Source: Bacteroidota bacterium (GTDB lineage: Bacteria > Bacteroidota > Ignavibacteria > Ignavibacteriales > Ignavibacteriaceae). Taken from it: a DNA stretch of 64,000 nucleotides. Positions within the stretch are counted from its first letter, which is position 1. The number at the start of each line of letters is the position of its first letter. The translations under genes were made by a program, and so were the position numbers. Where the stretch lies: contig JAKAGV010000004.1 in NCBI GenBank assembly GCA_021815405.1, positions 124,001-188,000 of the forward strand, written 5' to 3'. This document shows positions 36,426 to 45,774 of the stretch, one piece after another. The notes beneath the pieces were generated by a model. The model made no database searches, was not told the origin of the DNA, and saw only the letters and a program-made list of their open reading frames with translations.

Positions 36426-38027
36426 TTAATGCAGCAATGAGCCATAGACTGTTTGAGCACCTGCCATCAGTTTTGCCATTGCGTTAACGGAGGAGTTCAT
36501 CAAATTAAGCATTGCCGAAGGATAAACTCCCAGGAAAATTACTATTACTGCCAAAGGAACGAGCATAGCATATTCTCTGAAAGTTAAATCCTTGAGTGAA
36601 GCCCATTTTTCTTTCAAGCCGCCAAGGAAAACTCTCTGCATTGCCCAGAGCATGTAGCCGGCGCCTAAAAGAATTCCGAGCGTTGATATAACTGTTAAAA
36701 CTCTGATGTTTCCGAATCCGAATGCGCCTAAGAAAACGAATGCTTCCGAAACGAATCCGCTTAATCCAGGTAATCCGATTGCTGCAAAGAAAGCGAGCGT
36801 TGTGAAGCCAGCATAAATAGGCATCTGCGTTGCGAGTCCACCGAAATCATCAAGACCTCTTGTATGAGCACGGTCGTAAATAACGCCGACAATCAAAAAG
36901 AGCATTGCAGTAATTGTTCCGTGGTTGAACATCTGGAAAACTGCGCCGGTAATTCCCATCGCATTAAGAGAAGCCATTCCAAGAAGGACCAAACCCATAT
37001 GAGAAATTGATGAGTAAGCAATCATCTTTTTGAAATCTTTTTGAGCTAATGCGCAAAGCGCGCCGTAAATAATGTTAATCATACCGAATAATGCAATGTA
37101 CCAGACTAACTCACGAGTTATATCCGGGAAGATTGGAAAGCAGACTCTCAAGATTCCGTAAGTTCCCATTTTAAGAAGAACGCCGGCAAGTATAACGCTG
37201 ATTGCAGTCGGTGCTTCAACGTGTGCGTCAGGCAGCCATGTATGGAACGGGAACATCGGTATTTTAATTGCGAAGCCGACAAACAATGCTATGTAAGCTA
37301 TAAGTCTTAGGTTGTTCGGATTAAGTGGCGATAAAATTCCTGTTGCTGTATAGTTCTGTGGATTCATCATTGCCAGCATATTAAATGTAAAAACTCTTGA
37401 GCCGTCAGGAAGAACTTCCTTAGTGCTGAAGTAAAGCGCAATCATTACAATCAAGATGAAGATACTTCCGAATAAAGTATAAAGGAAGAACTTGATAGCC
37501 GCGTATTCTCTTCTTGGTCCACCCCAGATACCGATTAAGAAGTACATCGGCAGAAGCATCAATTCCCAGAAAATATAGAAGAGGAATAAATCAAGAGCGA
37601 CAAACACGCCCATCATTCCAGTATCAAGTAAAAGGAACATTGCAAAGTAACCTTTAACCGATTTATTGATAGTCCACGAAGAAAGTGTAGCAATGAAAGA
37701 TATAATCGCAGTAAGTAAAACGAGAGGAACACTTATTCCATCGATGCCGAGAAAGTAATCTACTTTTATTCTTCCAATCCAGGAAAAACCTGTTATATCA
37801 ATCCATCGGTACTTTTCGATGAACTGGAATGAGTTCGGGTCGTTGATACCGCCGAGCGCGTAATTGTAGCCGTGCAGAATAACTATTGCGGCAATAACTT
37901 GAAGCGAAGTAACAACCAGCGTTAAGCTTTTGATTATCAGCTCATTCTTCTTCGGTATAAATAATAGTATCACCATCCCGAGCAAGGGAAGGAATGTTAT
38001 GAACGATAATATCGGAAAGTTTTGCAT
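36426..38027 (-). CDS. nuoM: NADH-quinone oxidoreductase subunit M
   Basis: This 533-residue antiporter-like subunit has the conserved FPFHTWLPDAHVEAPTAISVIL helix (shown in part), LFYIFWELMLLPMYFLIG and MIAYSSISHMGLVLLG. Charged residues along these helices form the proton path. Start ATG 38027 is 29 bases past the nuoL stop. Length and motifs are ordinary. Confidence 0.96.
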   Translation of the reverse strand: MQNFPILSFITFLPLLGMVILLFIPKKNELIIKSLTLVVTSLQVIAAIVILHGYNYALGGINDPNSFQFIEKYRWIDITGFSWIGRIKVDYFLGIDGISVPLVLLTAIISFIATLSSWTINKSVKGYFAMFLLLDTGMMGVFVALDLFLFYIFWELMLLPMYFLIGIWGGPRREYAAIKFFLYTLFGSIFILIVMIALYFSTKEVLPDGSRVFTFNMLAMMNPQNYTATGILSPLNPNNLRLIAYIALFVGFAIKIPMFPFHTWLPDAHVEAPTAISVILAGVLLKMGTYGILRVCFPIFPDITRELVWYIALFGMINIIYGALCALAQKDFKKMIAYSSISHMGLVLLGMASLNAMGITGAVFQMFNHGTITAMLFLIVGVIYDRAHTRGLDDFGGLATQMPIYAGFTTLAFFAAIGLPGLSGFVSEAFVFLGAFGFGNIRVLTVISTLGILLGAGYMLWAMQRVFLGGLKEKWASLKDLTFREYAMLVPLAVIVIFLGVYPSAMLNLMNSSVNAMAKLMAGAQTVYGSLLH

Positions 38028-38056
38028 TGTCTATTTACCTAATTAAAAATTTCTAT

Positions 38057-40183
38057 CTAAAATGACTTAAATAAGAATAAAAGAATTACTAATGAAAATA
38101 CCACCAGTACGATGTAAGTTTGAACTTTTCCAGTCTGTAATTTTCTAAACATCAAACCGATGAAGCCGCTCATGTAAGCAGCGCCGTTAACCATACCATC
38201 GACGACTACGTTATCAAATTTGCCGGTGAAGCTTGAGAACATTTTCGTTACTGTCGCCGAACCGTTGACGATGCCATCAATAATGTTCGCGTCTATCCAC
38301 GCTAAAACTTTACTGATGCCTAAAGTTAAAGCTACGAATGTTGCATCGTAAATTTCATCGAAGTACCATTTATTAAGCGAAAGCTTGTATAGCGGATTTA
38401 TCTTTTCTGCCAACTTGTCGGCGTCAAGCTTCTTCCATTGATAGAACAAGAAAGCGAAAAGTATTCCTATACCGGCAAGAAACAGTGAAAGCATCATTGC
38501 GGGAATATGAGCATGTTCCATCGCTTCTGTATAAGTTTTTGAAAATGTAATTTCTTCTCCGGAATTAGCAGCTTCGGTTGAAGATGGTGTCGGAACATTC
38601 TGAATACCTTGAACATTTGCTTCGGGTTGAGCTTCATCTGATTTCAAGAATGAATAACGCGAATCTTGTGGCGTAACGATCGTCGGAGCTTTTACCCATT
38701 TGGATAAGAATGCGCCTTGTTCCGGATTAAATGGATTTGGCGTGTACCAGATAAAAATTGAAAGTGTTGCGAGAACAACCAGCGGCATTACCATGACGAA
38801 TGGAGATTCCTTTGCATGGTCGTATTTTTCTTTATCACGAGGCTCTCCATGAAAAGTTAATATAACCAAACGGAACATGTAGAATGCCGTTACTAGTGCG
38901 ACAAGGAATCCGACAAATGCAAAGAACCATTGCCCAGTGAGATTTCCGAAGGCAAAAGTGCCTGCAAGAATTCCATCCTTACTTAAGAATCCCGAAGTAA
39001 GTGGAACACCGGAAATTGCTAAAGTTGAAATTAGAAAAGTTGCGTAAGTTAGTGGAAGTTTCTTTCTTAGTCCGCCCATCTTTCTGATATCTTGTTCATG
39101 ATGCATTGCATGAATAACAGAACCCGAACCGAGGAACAAAGCTGCTTTGAAGAATGCATGCGTAACAAGATGGAAGAATGCAAACTTGTATGCGCCGACT
39201 CCAAGAGCCATCACCATGTAGCCAAGCTGACTTACAGTTGAGTAAGCTAAAACTTTTTTGATATCGTTTTGAGTAATTGCAATCGTTGCTGGAATAAATG
39301 CGGAAAGCGCACCGATAATTGCGATGAACTCAAGAGCTCCGCTTGTGAGAATAGGGAAGACTCTGACGACTAAATAAACTCCAGCAGCAACCATCGTAGC
39401 CGCATGAATCAAGGCGCTGACGGGTGTAGGACCTTCCATTGCGTCCGGCAGCCAAACGTGAAGCGGAAACTGCGCCGACTTTCCAATTGCACCGCAGAAA
39501 ATCAAAATGCCGGTAACGGTTAACCAGAACTCGCTGTTGAACGGAATTACTCCGAGCGAAATCTGGTGGAATATTTTATCAAAAGTAAAAGTATGGTAAG
39601 TAGCGAAGAGAATCAGAATGCCGGAGAAGAAACCGAGGTCGCCGACTCTATTAACAATAAATGCTTTCTTGCCGGCGTCGGATGCAGATTTCTTTTCGTA
39701 CCAGAAGCCTATCAATAAATAAGATGAAAGACCGACAAGCTCCCAGAAGATATACATCATCAAAATATTGTGTGTGAAGACGATGCCGTTCATCGAGAAA
39801 GTAAATATGCCGAGATATGCAAAGTAACGGTTGTATCTTTTATCTCCGTGCATGTATGCGATTGAGAAAAGATGCACCAGCATGCTTATTAACGATACCA
39901 CAAAAATCATAAGCACGGCAATGTTGTCTACCATTATTCCAAGGTCAATACTGATTGACCCGAGGGATATCCAGCTAACTTCACTTGTGGTTGTAGCGTT
40001 CGGAAAATAATTCAATTTAAGGAAGACGAGTATTACCGAAAGAACGAAAGCTACAATAATAATTAAAGTTTCGAAGAGATAAATCTTCTTAACTTTCTTC
40101 GCAAGGAAAAGAGTAACAGTAAATCCCAGCAGAGGAAGAAAGAGAATTATTAAAGCAATATCAATTAAGTTATTCCCGGTCAT
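38057..40183 (-). CDS. nuoL: NADH-quinone oxidoreductase subunit L
   Basis: This 708-residue, largest antiporter-like subunit has HVWLPDAMEGPTPVSALIHAATMVAAG (shown in part), YSTVSQLGYM and the C-terminal helices that form the lateral piston. About 75 hydrophilic residues (roughly 480–555, rich in P, S, T, E) interrupt the C-terminal part between two helices; E. coli NuoL (613) lacks so long an insert. It starts one base after nuoK. Confidence 0.96.
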   Translation of the reverse strand: MTGNNLIDIALIILFLPLLGFTVTLFLAKKVKKIYLFETLIIIVAFVLSVILVFLKLNYFPNATTTSEVSWISLGSISIDLGIMVDNIAVLMIFVVSLISMLVHLFSIAYMHGDKRYNRYFAYLGIFTFSMNGIVFTHNILMMYIFWELVGLSSYLLIGFWYEKKSASDAGKKAFIVNRVGDLGFFSGILILFATYHTFTFDKIFHQISLGVIPFNSEFWLTVTGILIFCGAIGKSAQFPLHVWLPDAMEGPTPVSALIHAATMVAAGVYLVVRVFPILTSGALEFIAIIGALSAFIPATIAITQNDIKKVLAYSTVSQLGYMVMALGVGAYKFAFFHLVTHAFFKAALFLGSGSVIHAMHHEQDIRKMGGLRKKLPLTYATFLISTLAISGVPLTSGFLSKDGILAGTFAFGNLTGQWFFAFVGFLVALVTAFYMFRLVILTFHGEPRDKEKYDHAKESPFVMVMPLVVLATLSIFIWYTPNPFNPEQGAFLSKWVKAPTIVTPQDSRYSFLKSDEAQPEANVQGIQNVPTPSSTEAANSGEEITFSKTYTEAMEHAHIPAMMLSLFLAGIGILFAFLFYQWKKLDADKLAEKINPLYKLSLNKWYFDEIYDATFVALTLGISKVLAWIDANIIDGIVNGSATVTKMFSSFTGKFDNVVVDGMVNGAAYMSGFIGLMFRKLQTGKVQTYIVLVVFSLVILLFLFKSF

Positions 40184-40184
40184 G

Positions 40185-40493
40185 CTAATCCTTCATAGTA
40201 TCGATTTCATCAACATTAACAGTTGAGAAAGTTTTATAAATGTTAAGTACGATTGCCAGCGCGATAGCAGCTTCTGCAGCGGCTAAAATGATTACAAACA
40301 GCGCAACTATTTGTCCTTGATAACCGAAGTTTCCGTACTTTGCAAACGCAACAAAGTTGATGTTGGCAGAGTTCAGAATAAGCTCGATTCCCATCAGAAC
40401 CATTACGGCATTCTTTCTCGTAACGATGCCGAAAATTCCCAGCGAGAAGAGACACACACTGACAAAAAGAAAATGATTTAATCCGACTTCCAT
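40185..40493 (-). CDS. nuoK: NADH-quinone oxidoreductase subunit K
   Basis: This 102-residue three-helix subunit has the two buried glutamates in VLMGIELILNSANINFVAF and LAAAEAAIALAIVLN. It lies between the E-channel and the antiporter subunits. Its length is typical, and nuoL starts one base after its stop. Confidence 0.96.
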   Translation of the reverse strand: MEVGLNHFLFVSVCLFSLGIFGIVTRKNAVMVLMGIELILNSANINFVAFAKYGNFGYQGQIVALFVIILAAAEAAIALAIVLNIYKTFSTVNVDEIDTMKD

Positions 40494-40507
40494 AATTATT
40501 TTCTGTT

Positions 40508-40996
40508 TTATTTCCTTGCCATCGATGCAGCACCGATGAGCGCTATTAAAAGTAAAATGCCAAGCAGTTCAAACACAACGGCATACTGTTGAAGCAGTAG
40601 CAATCCAAGCGTATGAGCCGTTGATGCCGGAACATCTGCAACAAATGTTTTCCAGTTTGTGTTAAGCAAACCGGCGAACAATGTACCAGCTAATAAAGCA
40701 ACGCCAACTGCAGCCGGAGCTAACTTCACAGTGCCGGTTTTAATTTGAACGTTGGTAATTTTGTTGGTCAACATAACGCCGAACAAAAGCAGAATTAAAA
40801 TTCCGCCAACATAAACTACAAGCTGAGTTACTGCAATGAAGTCAGCACCGAGTAGAACGTAAATTCCTGCTACACCAAAAAATGTAAAGAGCAAGTAGTA
40901 AGCCGAATAAACAATGTTCCGTGTAGTAACGACAAAGAAAGCCGACAGAACTGTAATTGCAGCAAATAAGTAAAATATGATATCGTATAATGACAT
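40508..40996 (-). CDS. nuoJ: NADH-quinone oxidoreductase subunit J
   Basis: This 162-residue five-helix subunit has the conserved segment VYVGGILILLLFGVMLT that forms the pi-bulge helix near the quinone-coupled proton path. It starts three bases after the nuoI stop and precedes nuoK by 14 bases. Confidence 0.94.
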   Translation of the reverse strand: MSLYDIIFYLFAAITVLSAFFVVTTRNIVYSAYYLLFTFFGVAGIYVLLGADFIAVTQLVVYVGGILILLLFGVMLTNKITNVQIKTGTVKLAPAAVGVALLAGTLFAGLLNTNWKTFVADVPASTAHTLGLLLLQQYAVVFELLGILLLIALIGAASMARK

Positions 40997-40999
40997 AAT

Positions 41000-41584
41000 T
41001 TAATTTTCCTTCTTTGTTTCAGTCGGTGCTGCGGGCGGTACTGGTTTAGCCGGAGCCGGTGCAGCAGCAGATTTTGCCGCTTTCTCTTTTGCTTTCTCAG
41101 CCTCGAATAAAGACAGATTAGTTTTCTTCTGCTCGATCTCTTCCGGAGTTAAAGTTGAAAAATTATAAATGAGATTTTCTCTCTCGTATTCTGAAAACTC
41201 ATAAACATCTGTCATGTAGATGCACTCAGTCGGGCAGGGGAATACACACAGTTGGCAATAGCAGCATTTAGCGAAGTCAATTGTAAAGTTTGTTACCCAC
41301 AAAGCTTTTTTTCTACCTTGGGAAGTTTTTAGATCTTCAGTTGGAAGAGCTTTAACGGTTTCGATATTGATTATACCTAATGGACAAGCACGTGCACATT
41401 GGTCGCAACCGATGCAGTCGTCCATGTTAACGTAAAGACGATTGCGCTCTCTTTCGGGCAATTTTGGTTTTACATCCGGGTATTGAATGGTAACTGCCGG
41501 AACAAATAAGTGCTTGAAGGTTACTTTCATACCGACAAGAACGGTGAAAACGGCAGCCCAAATATTTTTGAAATATTCTCTCAT
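41000..41584 (-). CDS. nuoI: NADH-quinone oxidoreductase subunit I (2[4Fe-4S])
   Basis: Two ferredoxin motifs are present, CIGCDQCARACPLGI and CCYCQLCVFPCPTEC, binding clusters N6a/N6b that pass electrons to NuoB. An N-terminal amphipathic helix (YFKNIWAAVFTVLVGMKV) docks to the membrane. The frame opens earlier at 41656 inside nuoH, but ATG 41584 two bases past the nuoH stop fits the family start (MREYFKNI). An alanine/proline/lysine-rich tail of about 35 residues at the C-terminus is an addition of unknown use. Confidence 0.95.
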   Translation of the reverse strand: MREYFKNIWAAVFTVLVGMKVTFKHLFVPAVTIQYPDVKPKLPERERNRLYVNMDDCIGCDQCARACPLGIINIETVKALPTEDLKTSQGRKKALWVTNFTIDFAKCCYCQLCVFPCPTECIYMTDVYEFSEYERENLIYNFSTLTPEEIEQKKTNLSLFEAEKAKEKAAKSAAAPAPAKPVPPAAPTETKKEN

Positions 41585-41586
41585 TT

Positions 41587-42660
41587 TTATATCAGAGTTA
41601 TTAAGCCTATAATAATTAAATCTGCAAATGCAATCGGAATTAGATATTTCCAGCAAGCAGTCATCAACTGGTCAACGCGGAGTCTTGGAAGAGTCCAACG
41701 CAACCACATTTGAACGAATACAAAGAATAAACCTTTTGCTGTAAACCAGAAAAGCTGCTCAATCGGAACGAGCCATGGCAAACCTAGTAAATGCCCTATA
41801 TAGCCAATTGGCGATTGATAACCGCCGAAGAAAAGTGCAGTGACAATTGCGGATACAGCAAACATGTTTGCATATTCTGCAAGGAAAAACATTGCGAACT
41901 TCATACCGGAATATTCTGTGTGGTAACCGGAAACAAGCTCAGATTCGGCTTCTGGAATATCGAAAGGAGTTCTATTTACTTCGGCAAGCGTACTGATGTA
42001 GATAATTCCGAATGAAATAATCATAAAAGGAATCATTAAAAATTTTGAAACACCGAAAACCGGTCCGCCGAAAATCATCCAGTTCCAGAAGTGTCCGGTT
42101 TGCAATTGGCTTAATGTGTTTAAGTTTAATGTTCCCGTTATCATTACAATTGTTATGATTACCATGACCGTTGGAATTTCGTAGCTGATAATCTGAGCGG
42201 CTGACCTCATTGCACCAAGTAAGGAATATTTATTGTTAGATGCCCAGCCTGCCATTAAAATACCGGCAACAACAAATCCTGATACCGCAACTATGAAGAA
42301 AACTCCGAGGTCGAGATTAGAGCCTATAAATGCGCTTGTAAACGGTATCGCTGCAAATGCTGCATAAGTTCCCACGAAAACAAGAACCGGCGCTAAGTTG
42401 AATAAAGGTTTGTCGTTTGCAGTCGCGATAATATCTTCTTTCTGAATAAGCTTTAAAATATCTGCAACAGTTTGAAGCCATCCATGCCAGCCAACTCGCA
42501 TTGGACCAAGCCGGTCCTGCATATGTGCAGAAACTTTTCTCTCAAGCCAAACAGCAAAAAGAGCGAAGGGGAGAATGAAGACAAACAGTGGCAGTAAGCT
42601 TTGAATAATTGCCGCAATAACCTGGCTTCCGAATAATTTGTAGAAAAAATCGTAGGTCAT
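41587..42660 (-). CDS. nuoH: NADH-quinone oxidoreductase subunit H
   Basis: This 357-residue eight-helix subunit forms the quinone entry site. It has LERKVSAHMQDRLGPMRVG, the E-rich loop EVNRTPFDIPEAESELVSGYHTEYSGM (shown in part) and the C-terminal LRWTLPRLRVDQLM. Its start overlaps nuoD by four bases. Confidence 0.96.
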   Translation of the reverse strand: MTYDFFYKLFGSQVIAAIIQSLLPLFVFILPFALFAVWLERKVSAHMQDRLGPMRVGWHGWLQTVADILKLIQKEDIIATANDKPLFNLAPVLVFVGTYAAFAAIPFTSAFIGSNLDLGVFFIVAVSGFVVAGILMAGWASNNKYSLLGAMRSAAQIISYEIPTVMVIITIVMITGTLNLNTLSQLQTGHFWNWMIFGGPVFGVSKFLMIPFMIISFGIIYISTLAEVNRTPFDIPEAESELVSGYHTEYSGMKFAMFFLAEYANMFAVSAIVTALFFGGYQSPIGYIGHLLGLPWLVPIEQLFWFTAKGLFFVFVQMWLRWTLPRLRVDQLMTACWKYLIPIAFADLIIIGLITLI

Positions 42661-43829
42661 CTGTCAACTTCTCCTAATACTATATCTATGCTGCCGAGAA
42701 TTGCAATTATATCCGCTACCATGTGTCCTCGGCTGAGTTCATCCATAATTCCAAGATTCACGAAAGAAGGTCCTTTAACTTTTACTCTGAAAGGACTGGT
42801 ACCGCCGTTGCTAATAATAAAATAACCAAGCTCACCACGCGGATTTTCAACACGCGAATAAACTTGACCTACAGGAGGTTTAATTCTTTTTGGGATTGCC
42901 GAAGAAACGTCTCCTTCCGGAATCTGATCGATTGCTTGCTCGATAATTCTTAAGCTTTGTTCCATCTCTTGAACGCGGAGGTAATATCTGTCCCAGCAGT
43001 CTCCAACAGTTCCCATCAAGCCTTGCCCGACTGGAATATCAAAATCAAATTTGTTGTAGACAGAATAAGTATCGTCTTTTCTTATATCCCACTTAAAGCC
43101 GCTGGCTCTTAAGTTTGGGCCGGAGATACCGTAGTTAATTGCAGTTTCTTTTGGAAGAACTCCGACGTTGGCAGTTCTATCAATAAAAATTTTGTTGTTG
43201 GTAAGAAGGTCGTTCAATTCTTTAATATTCGGTTTAAAGTAAGTGACAAATTCTTTTGTCAGTCTCACAAAGTCCGGATGAATATCATGCGATAGTCCGC
43301 CTACCCAGATGTAATTGTAAAGAAGTCTTGCACCGCAAGTAATTTCAAAAAGATTTAGAATTTTTTCGCGGTCTCTAAAGCAATAGAGGAAAGGAGTGAA
43401 AGCACCGATGTCCAAGCCGTAGGTTCCAAGAGCGACGAGATGAGATGCAATTCTTTGAAGCTCTCCCATAATCACTCTGATGTAATCAACCCTTTCCGGT
43501 ACTTGAATACCGAGAAGTTTTTCAACAGCAACTGCATAACCAAATTCGTTATACATTGCACCAAGGTAATCCATGCGGTCGGTGTAAGGAACAACTTGAG
43601 GATAGGTCATTGCTTCGGCATGCTTTTCAAAACAGCGGTGAAGATAACCTATATGCGGAATAACTTTCTTTATAATTTCGCCTTCAAGCTCAAGTTCAAG
43701 CCTAAGCACGCCGTGTGTAGACGGATGCTGCGGACCCATGTTCAGAACCATGTGCTCAGTTCTAAGTCCGTTGCCGCGCTTCTGCACTTCGGTTAGTTTT
43801 GATATCTTTTCTTCTACTTCTATAGACAT
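42657..43829 (-). CDS. nuoD: NADH-quinone oxidoreductase subunit D
   Basis: This 390-residue 49-kDa-type subunit has LNMGPQHPSTHGVLRLELEL near the N-terminus, a conserved quinone-chamber segment, and the C-terminal DIVLGEVDR tail. nuoC and nuoD are separate genes here, not fused as in E. coli. It overlaps nuoH by four bases. In many complexes nuoE, F and G come between D and H; here they are absent. Confidence 0.96.
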   Translation of the reverse strand: MSIEVEEKISKLTEVQKRGNGLRTEHMVLNMGPQHPSTHGVLRLELELEGEIIKKVIPHIGYLHRCFEKHAEAMTYPQVVPYTDRMDYLGAMYNEFGYAVAVEKLLGIQVPERVDYIRVIMGELQRIASHLVALGTYGLDIGAFTPFLYCFRDREKILNLFEITCGARLLYNYIWVGGLSHDIHPDFVRLTKEFVTYFKPNIKELNDLLTNNKIFIDRTANVGVLPKETAINYGISGPNLRASGFKWDIRKDDTYSVYNKFDFDIPVGQGLMGTVGDCWDRYYLRVQEMEQSLRIIEQAIDQIPEGDVSSAIPKRIKPPVGQVYSRVENPRGELGYFIISNGGTSPFRVKVKGPSFVNLGIMDELSRGHMVADIIAILGSIDIVLGEVDR

Positions 43830-43862
43830 TATCTATTAATTCCAGTTAACTAATTTCAAATT

Positions 43863-44393
43863 TCAGTAAGGAACTTTCATCCCTAAATAAAATTCCGGGT
43901 CTTTATAATCTTTTCTTAAAGGATGACCAAACTCCCAATCATACGGCATAAGAATTCTTCTTAAGTCCGGATGGTTAAGAAAATTTAATCCGATTAAATC
44001 GTATGCTTCACGTTCATGCCAATCTGCATGGCGCCAGATAAGCGCAACAGATTCAACATCCGGTTTTTCTACCGGTGCCGAAACTTTTAATACAACTTTA
44101 TGTTTTAAAGAGGTTGATTCAATATGGTAATAAACGCTTAAAGTAGCGCCTTCAACTTTGGATGTTCCATCTTCAGCTTTAACGGTTTTACCATTTGCAT
44201 CATCAACACCTGAGAGATTCATTAAATTGTCGAAGAGTAATTCTTCATTATCTCTGAGGAAAAGGCAAATTTTATTTACGACTAAAGGATTGACGGTTAT
44301 GAAAGGTTCAACGGGTTGGGTTGAAACTAATTCGAGAACCGAGTTTCCGAATTTCTCTTTTAGAATATTGAAAATATCTTGTGCTGTTTTCAT
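43863..44393 (-). CDS. nuoC: NADH-quinone oxidoreductase subunit C
   Basis: This 176-residue 30-kDa-type subunit has the family signature [24 protein letters not shown] (shown in part) and HPLRKDY. It overlaps the nuoB stop by four bases (ATGA), so the two are translationally coupled. A loop at residues ~65–85 ([18 protein letters not shown]) is longer than usual. Confidence 0.94.
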   Translation of the reverse strand: MKTAQDIFNILKEKFGNSVLELVSTQPVEPFITVNPLVVNKICLFLRDNEELLFDNLMNLSGVDDANGKTVKAEDGTSKVEGATLSVYYHIESTSLKHKVVLKVSAPVEKPDVESVALIWRHADWHEREAYDLIGLNFLNHPDLRRILMPYDWEFGHPLRKDYKDPEFYLGMKVPY

Positions 44394-44902
44394 GCCGATT
44401 TTTTCACCTCAGAATTGATCAATTTTCTTGATGAATGATTTCTAATTTTTTCTTGAAGTTTCAGCAAACCTTCTAGAAGTGCTTCCGGACGAGGCGGGCA
44501 ACCAGGGACATAAACATCAACAGGTATTATTCTATCAACGCCTTTTAACACATGATAGCCATGTTCCCAGTAAGGACCGCCGCTATTTGAGCAGCTTCCC
44601 ATCGAGATAACATATTTCGGGTCGGGCATCTGTTCATATAATCTTTTAATTCTCGTTGCCATTTTTAACGTAACTGTTCCGGAAATAATAATGACGTCTG
44701 ATTGACGAGGTGAGGGACGAGGAATAACGCCGAAACGGTCAAAGTCATAATGAGATGCCGAGGTAGCCATCATTTCAATTGCGCAACAGGCAAGTCCAAA
44801 TCCTACTTGCCATAAAGATGACAATCTTGCCCAATTAAGCAGATCGTCAACTTTAGCTATTACTATACTGTCATTCGTAAATTGTTTATCTAATAAGCCC
44901 AT
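44390..44902 (-). CDS. nuoB: NADH-quinone oxidoreductase subunit B (cluster N2)
   Basis: The 170-residue subunit has the four ligands of the terminal [4Fe-4S] cluster N2: the tandem cysteines in LACCAIEM, then GSCSNSGG and VPGCPPRP. Cluster N2 hands electrons to quinone. Length and motifs are ordinary. Confidence 0.96.
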   Translation of the reverse strand: MGLLDKQFTNDSIVIAKVDDLLNWARLSSLWQVGFGLACCAIEMMATSASHYDFDRFGVIPRPSPRQSDVIIISGTVTLKMATRIKRLYEQMPDPKYVISMGSCSNSGGPYWEHGYHVLKGVDRIIPVDVYVPGCPPRPEALLEGLLKLQEKIRNHSSRKLINSEVKKSA

Positions 44903-44974
44903 AAAAAATAATTTCTATTTATTCGACATGTAGTTTTAGTACTTAATTCCGACGTATGAAGTTGTAAAAAATTA

Positions 44975-45397
44975 TCAAGCTTGTACCTCAACTTCGTTAG
45001 TGACAGGATTTTTCTTTAATACTGGTGGAATAACTTTTGGTTTAACCCATTCGAGATCTCCTTTTCTCCACTCGTAAGCCATTCCTAATCCAAGCAAGAA
45101 TAAAAATATTGCGCCGATAAGAAATCCTCCGAAACCAAATTCCTTATAAACCAACGCCCAGGGAATCAGGAGTACAATTTCAACATCAAAAATCAAAAAA
45201 ATCAAAGCGACGACATAAAAGCGTATATTAAATTTTACCCATGGCGAACCAATCGGATCTTCACCGCATTCATAGGTCATCAATTTTTCTTTTGAAGGTC
45301 TGGAAGGTCGAATGAATTTTGCAGCCAATACAGCAATCACAACAAACACGACTGCAATCAACATAAAAGCGAATATTCTTCCGAAGTCAGTGAGCAT
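44975..45397 (-). CDS. nuoA: NADH-quinone oxidoreductase subunit A
   Basis: This 140-residue three-helix subunit has the conserved loop YECGEDPIGSPWVKFNIRFY (cysteine in YECG) and the second helix FLIFDVEIVLLIPWA. It is the first gene of the nuo cluster, so its promoter should lie in the 377 bases upstream. A hydrophilic C-terminal tail after residue 120 is slightly longer than in E. coli. Confidence 0.95.
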   Translation of the reverse strand: MLTDFGRIFAFMLIAVVFVVIAVLAAKFIRPSRPSKEKLMTYECGEDPIGSPWVKFNIRFYVVALIFLIFDVEIVLLIPWALVYKEFGFGGFLIGAIFLFLLGLGMAYEWRKGDLEWVKPKVIPPVLKKNPVTNEVEVQA

Positions 45398-45774
45398 TTT
45401 TTTTTATAATTATTTATTAAAAATTTTAATACGTTACTTTAATTAAGTTTGAGAAAATTTTGTTTTTAATTTCCTTACGAACGTTTTAATCGCCATAACA
45501 ATGACAATATATATGCCAAGCACACAATTTAGGATTTTCCCTTTTACTTTAATTGGTGAAAGAATATAAAAGAATTAATTTTTTCATAAGTAAGAATGAG
45601 GATTCAGATTCTTTTCTCAATTAAGAGAAGATATGCTTACTAGGTTTACAATGTCTTAATTTTCAAGTGGATATTTCACAATAAATTGAAAAATCATTTC
45701 CAACTAGCTTATCTTTAATTGCTTATAACTTTTATAAAATTTATATTTTCAAGCAATTAATTAAAAATTTACTG
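45398..45774. other. Divergent promoter region between nuoA and alr
   Basis: About 380 AT-rich bases separate the oppositely transcribed nuo cluster and the alr operon. Promoters for both should lie here, but no strong −35/−10 pair or operator palindrome stands out. Confidence 0.5.
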
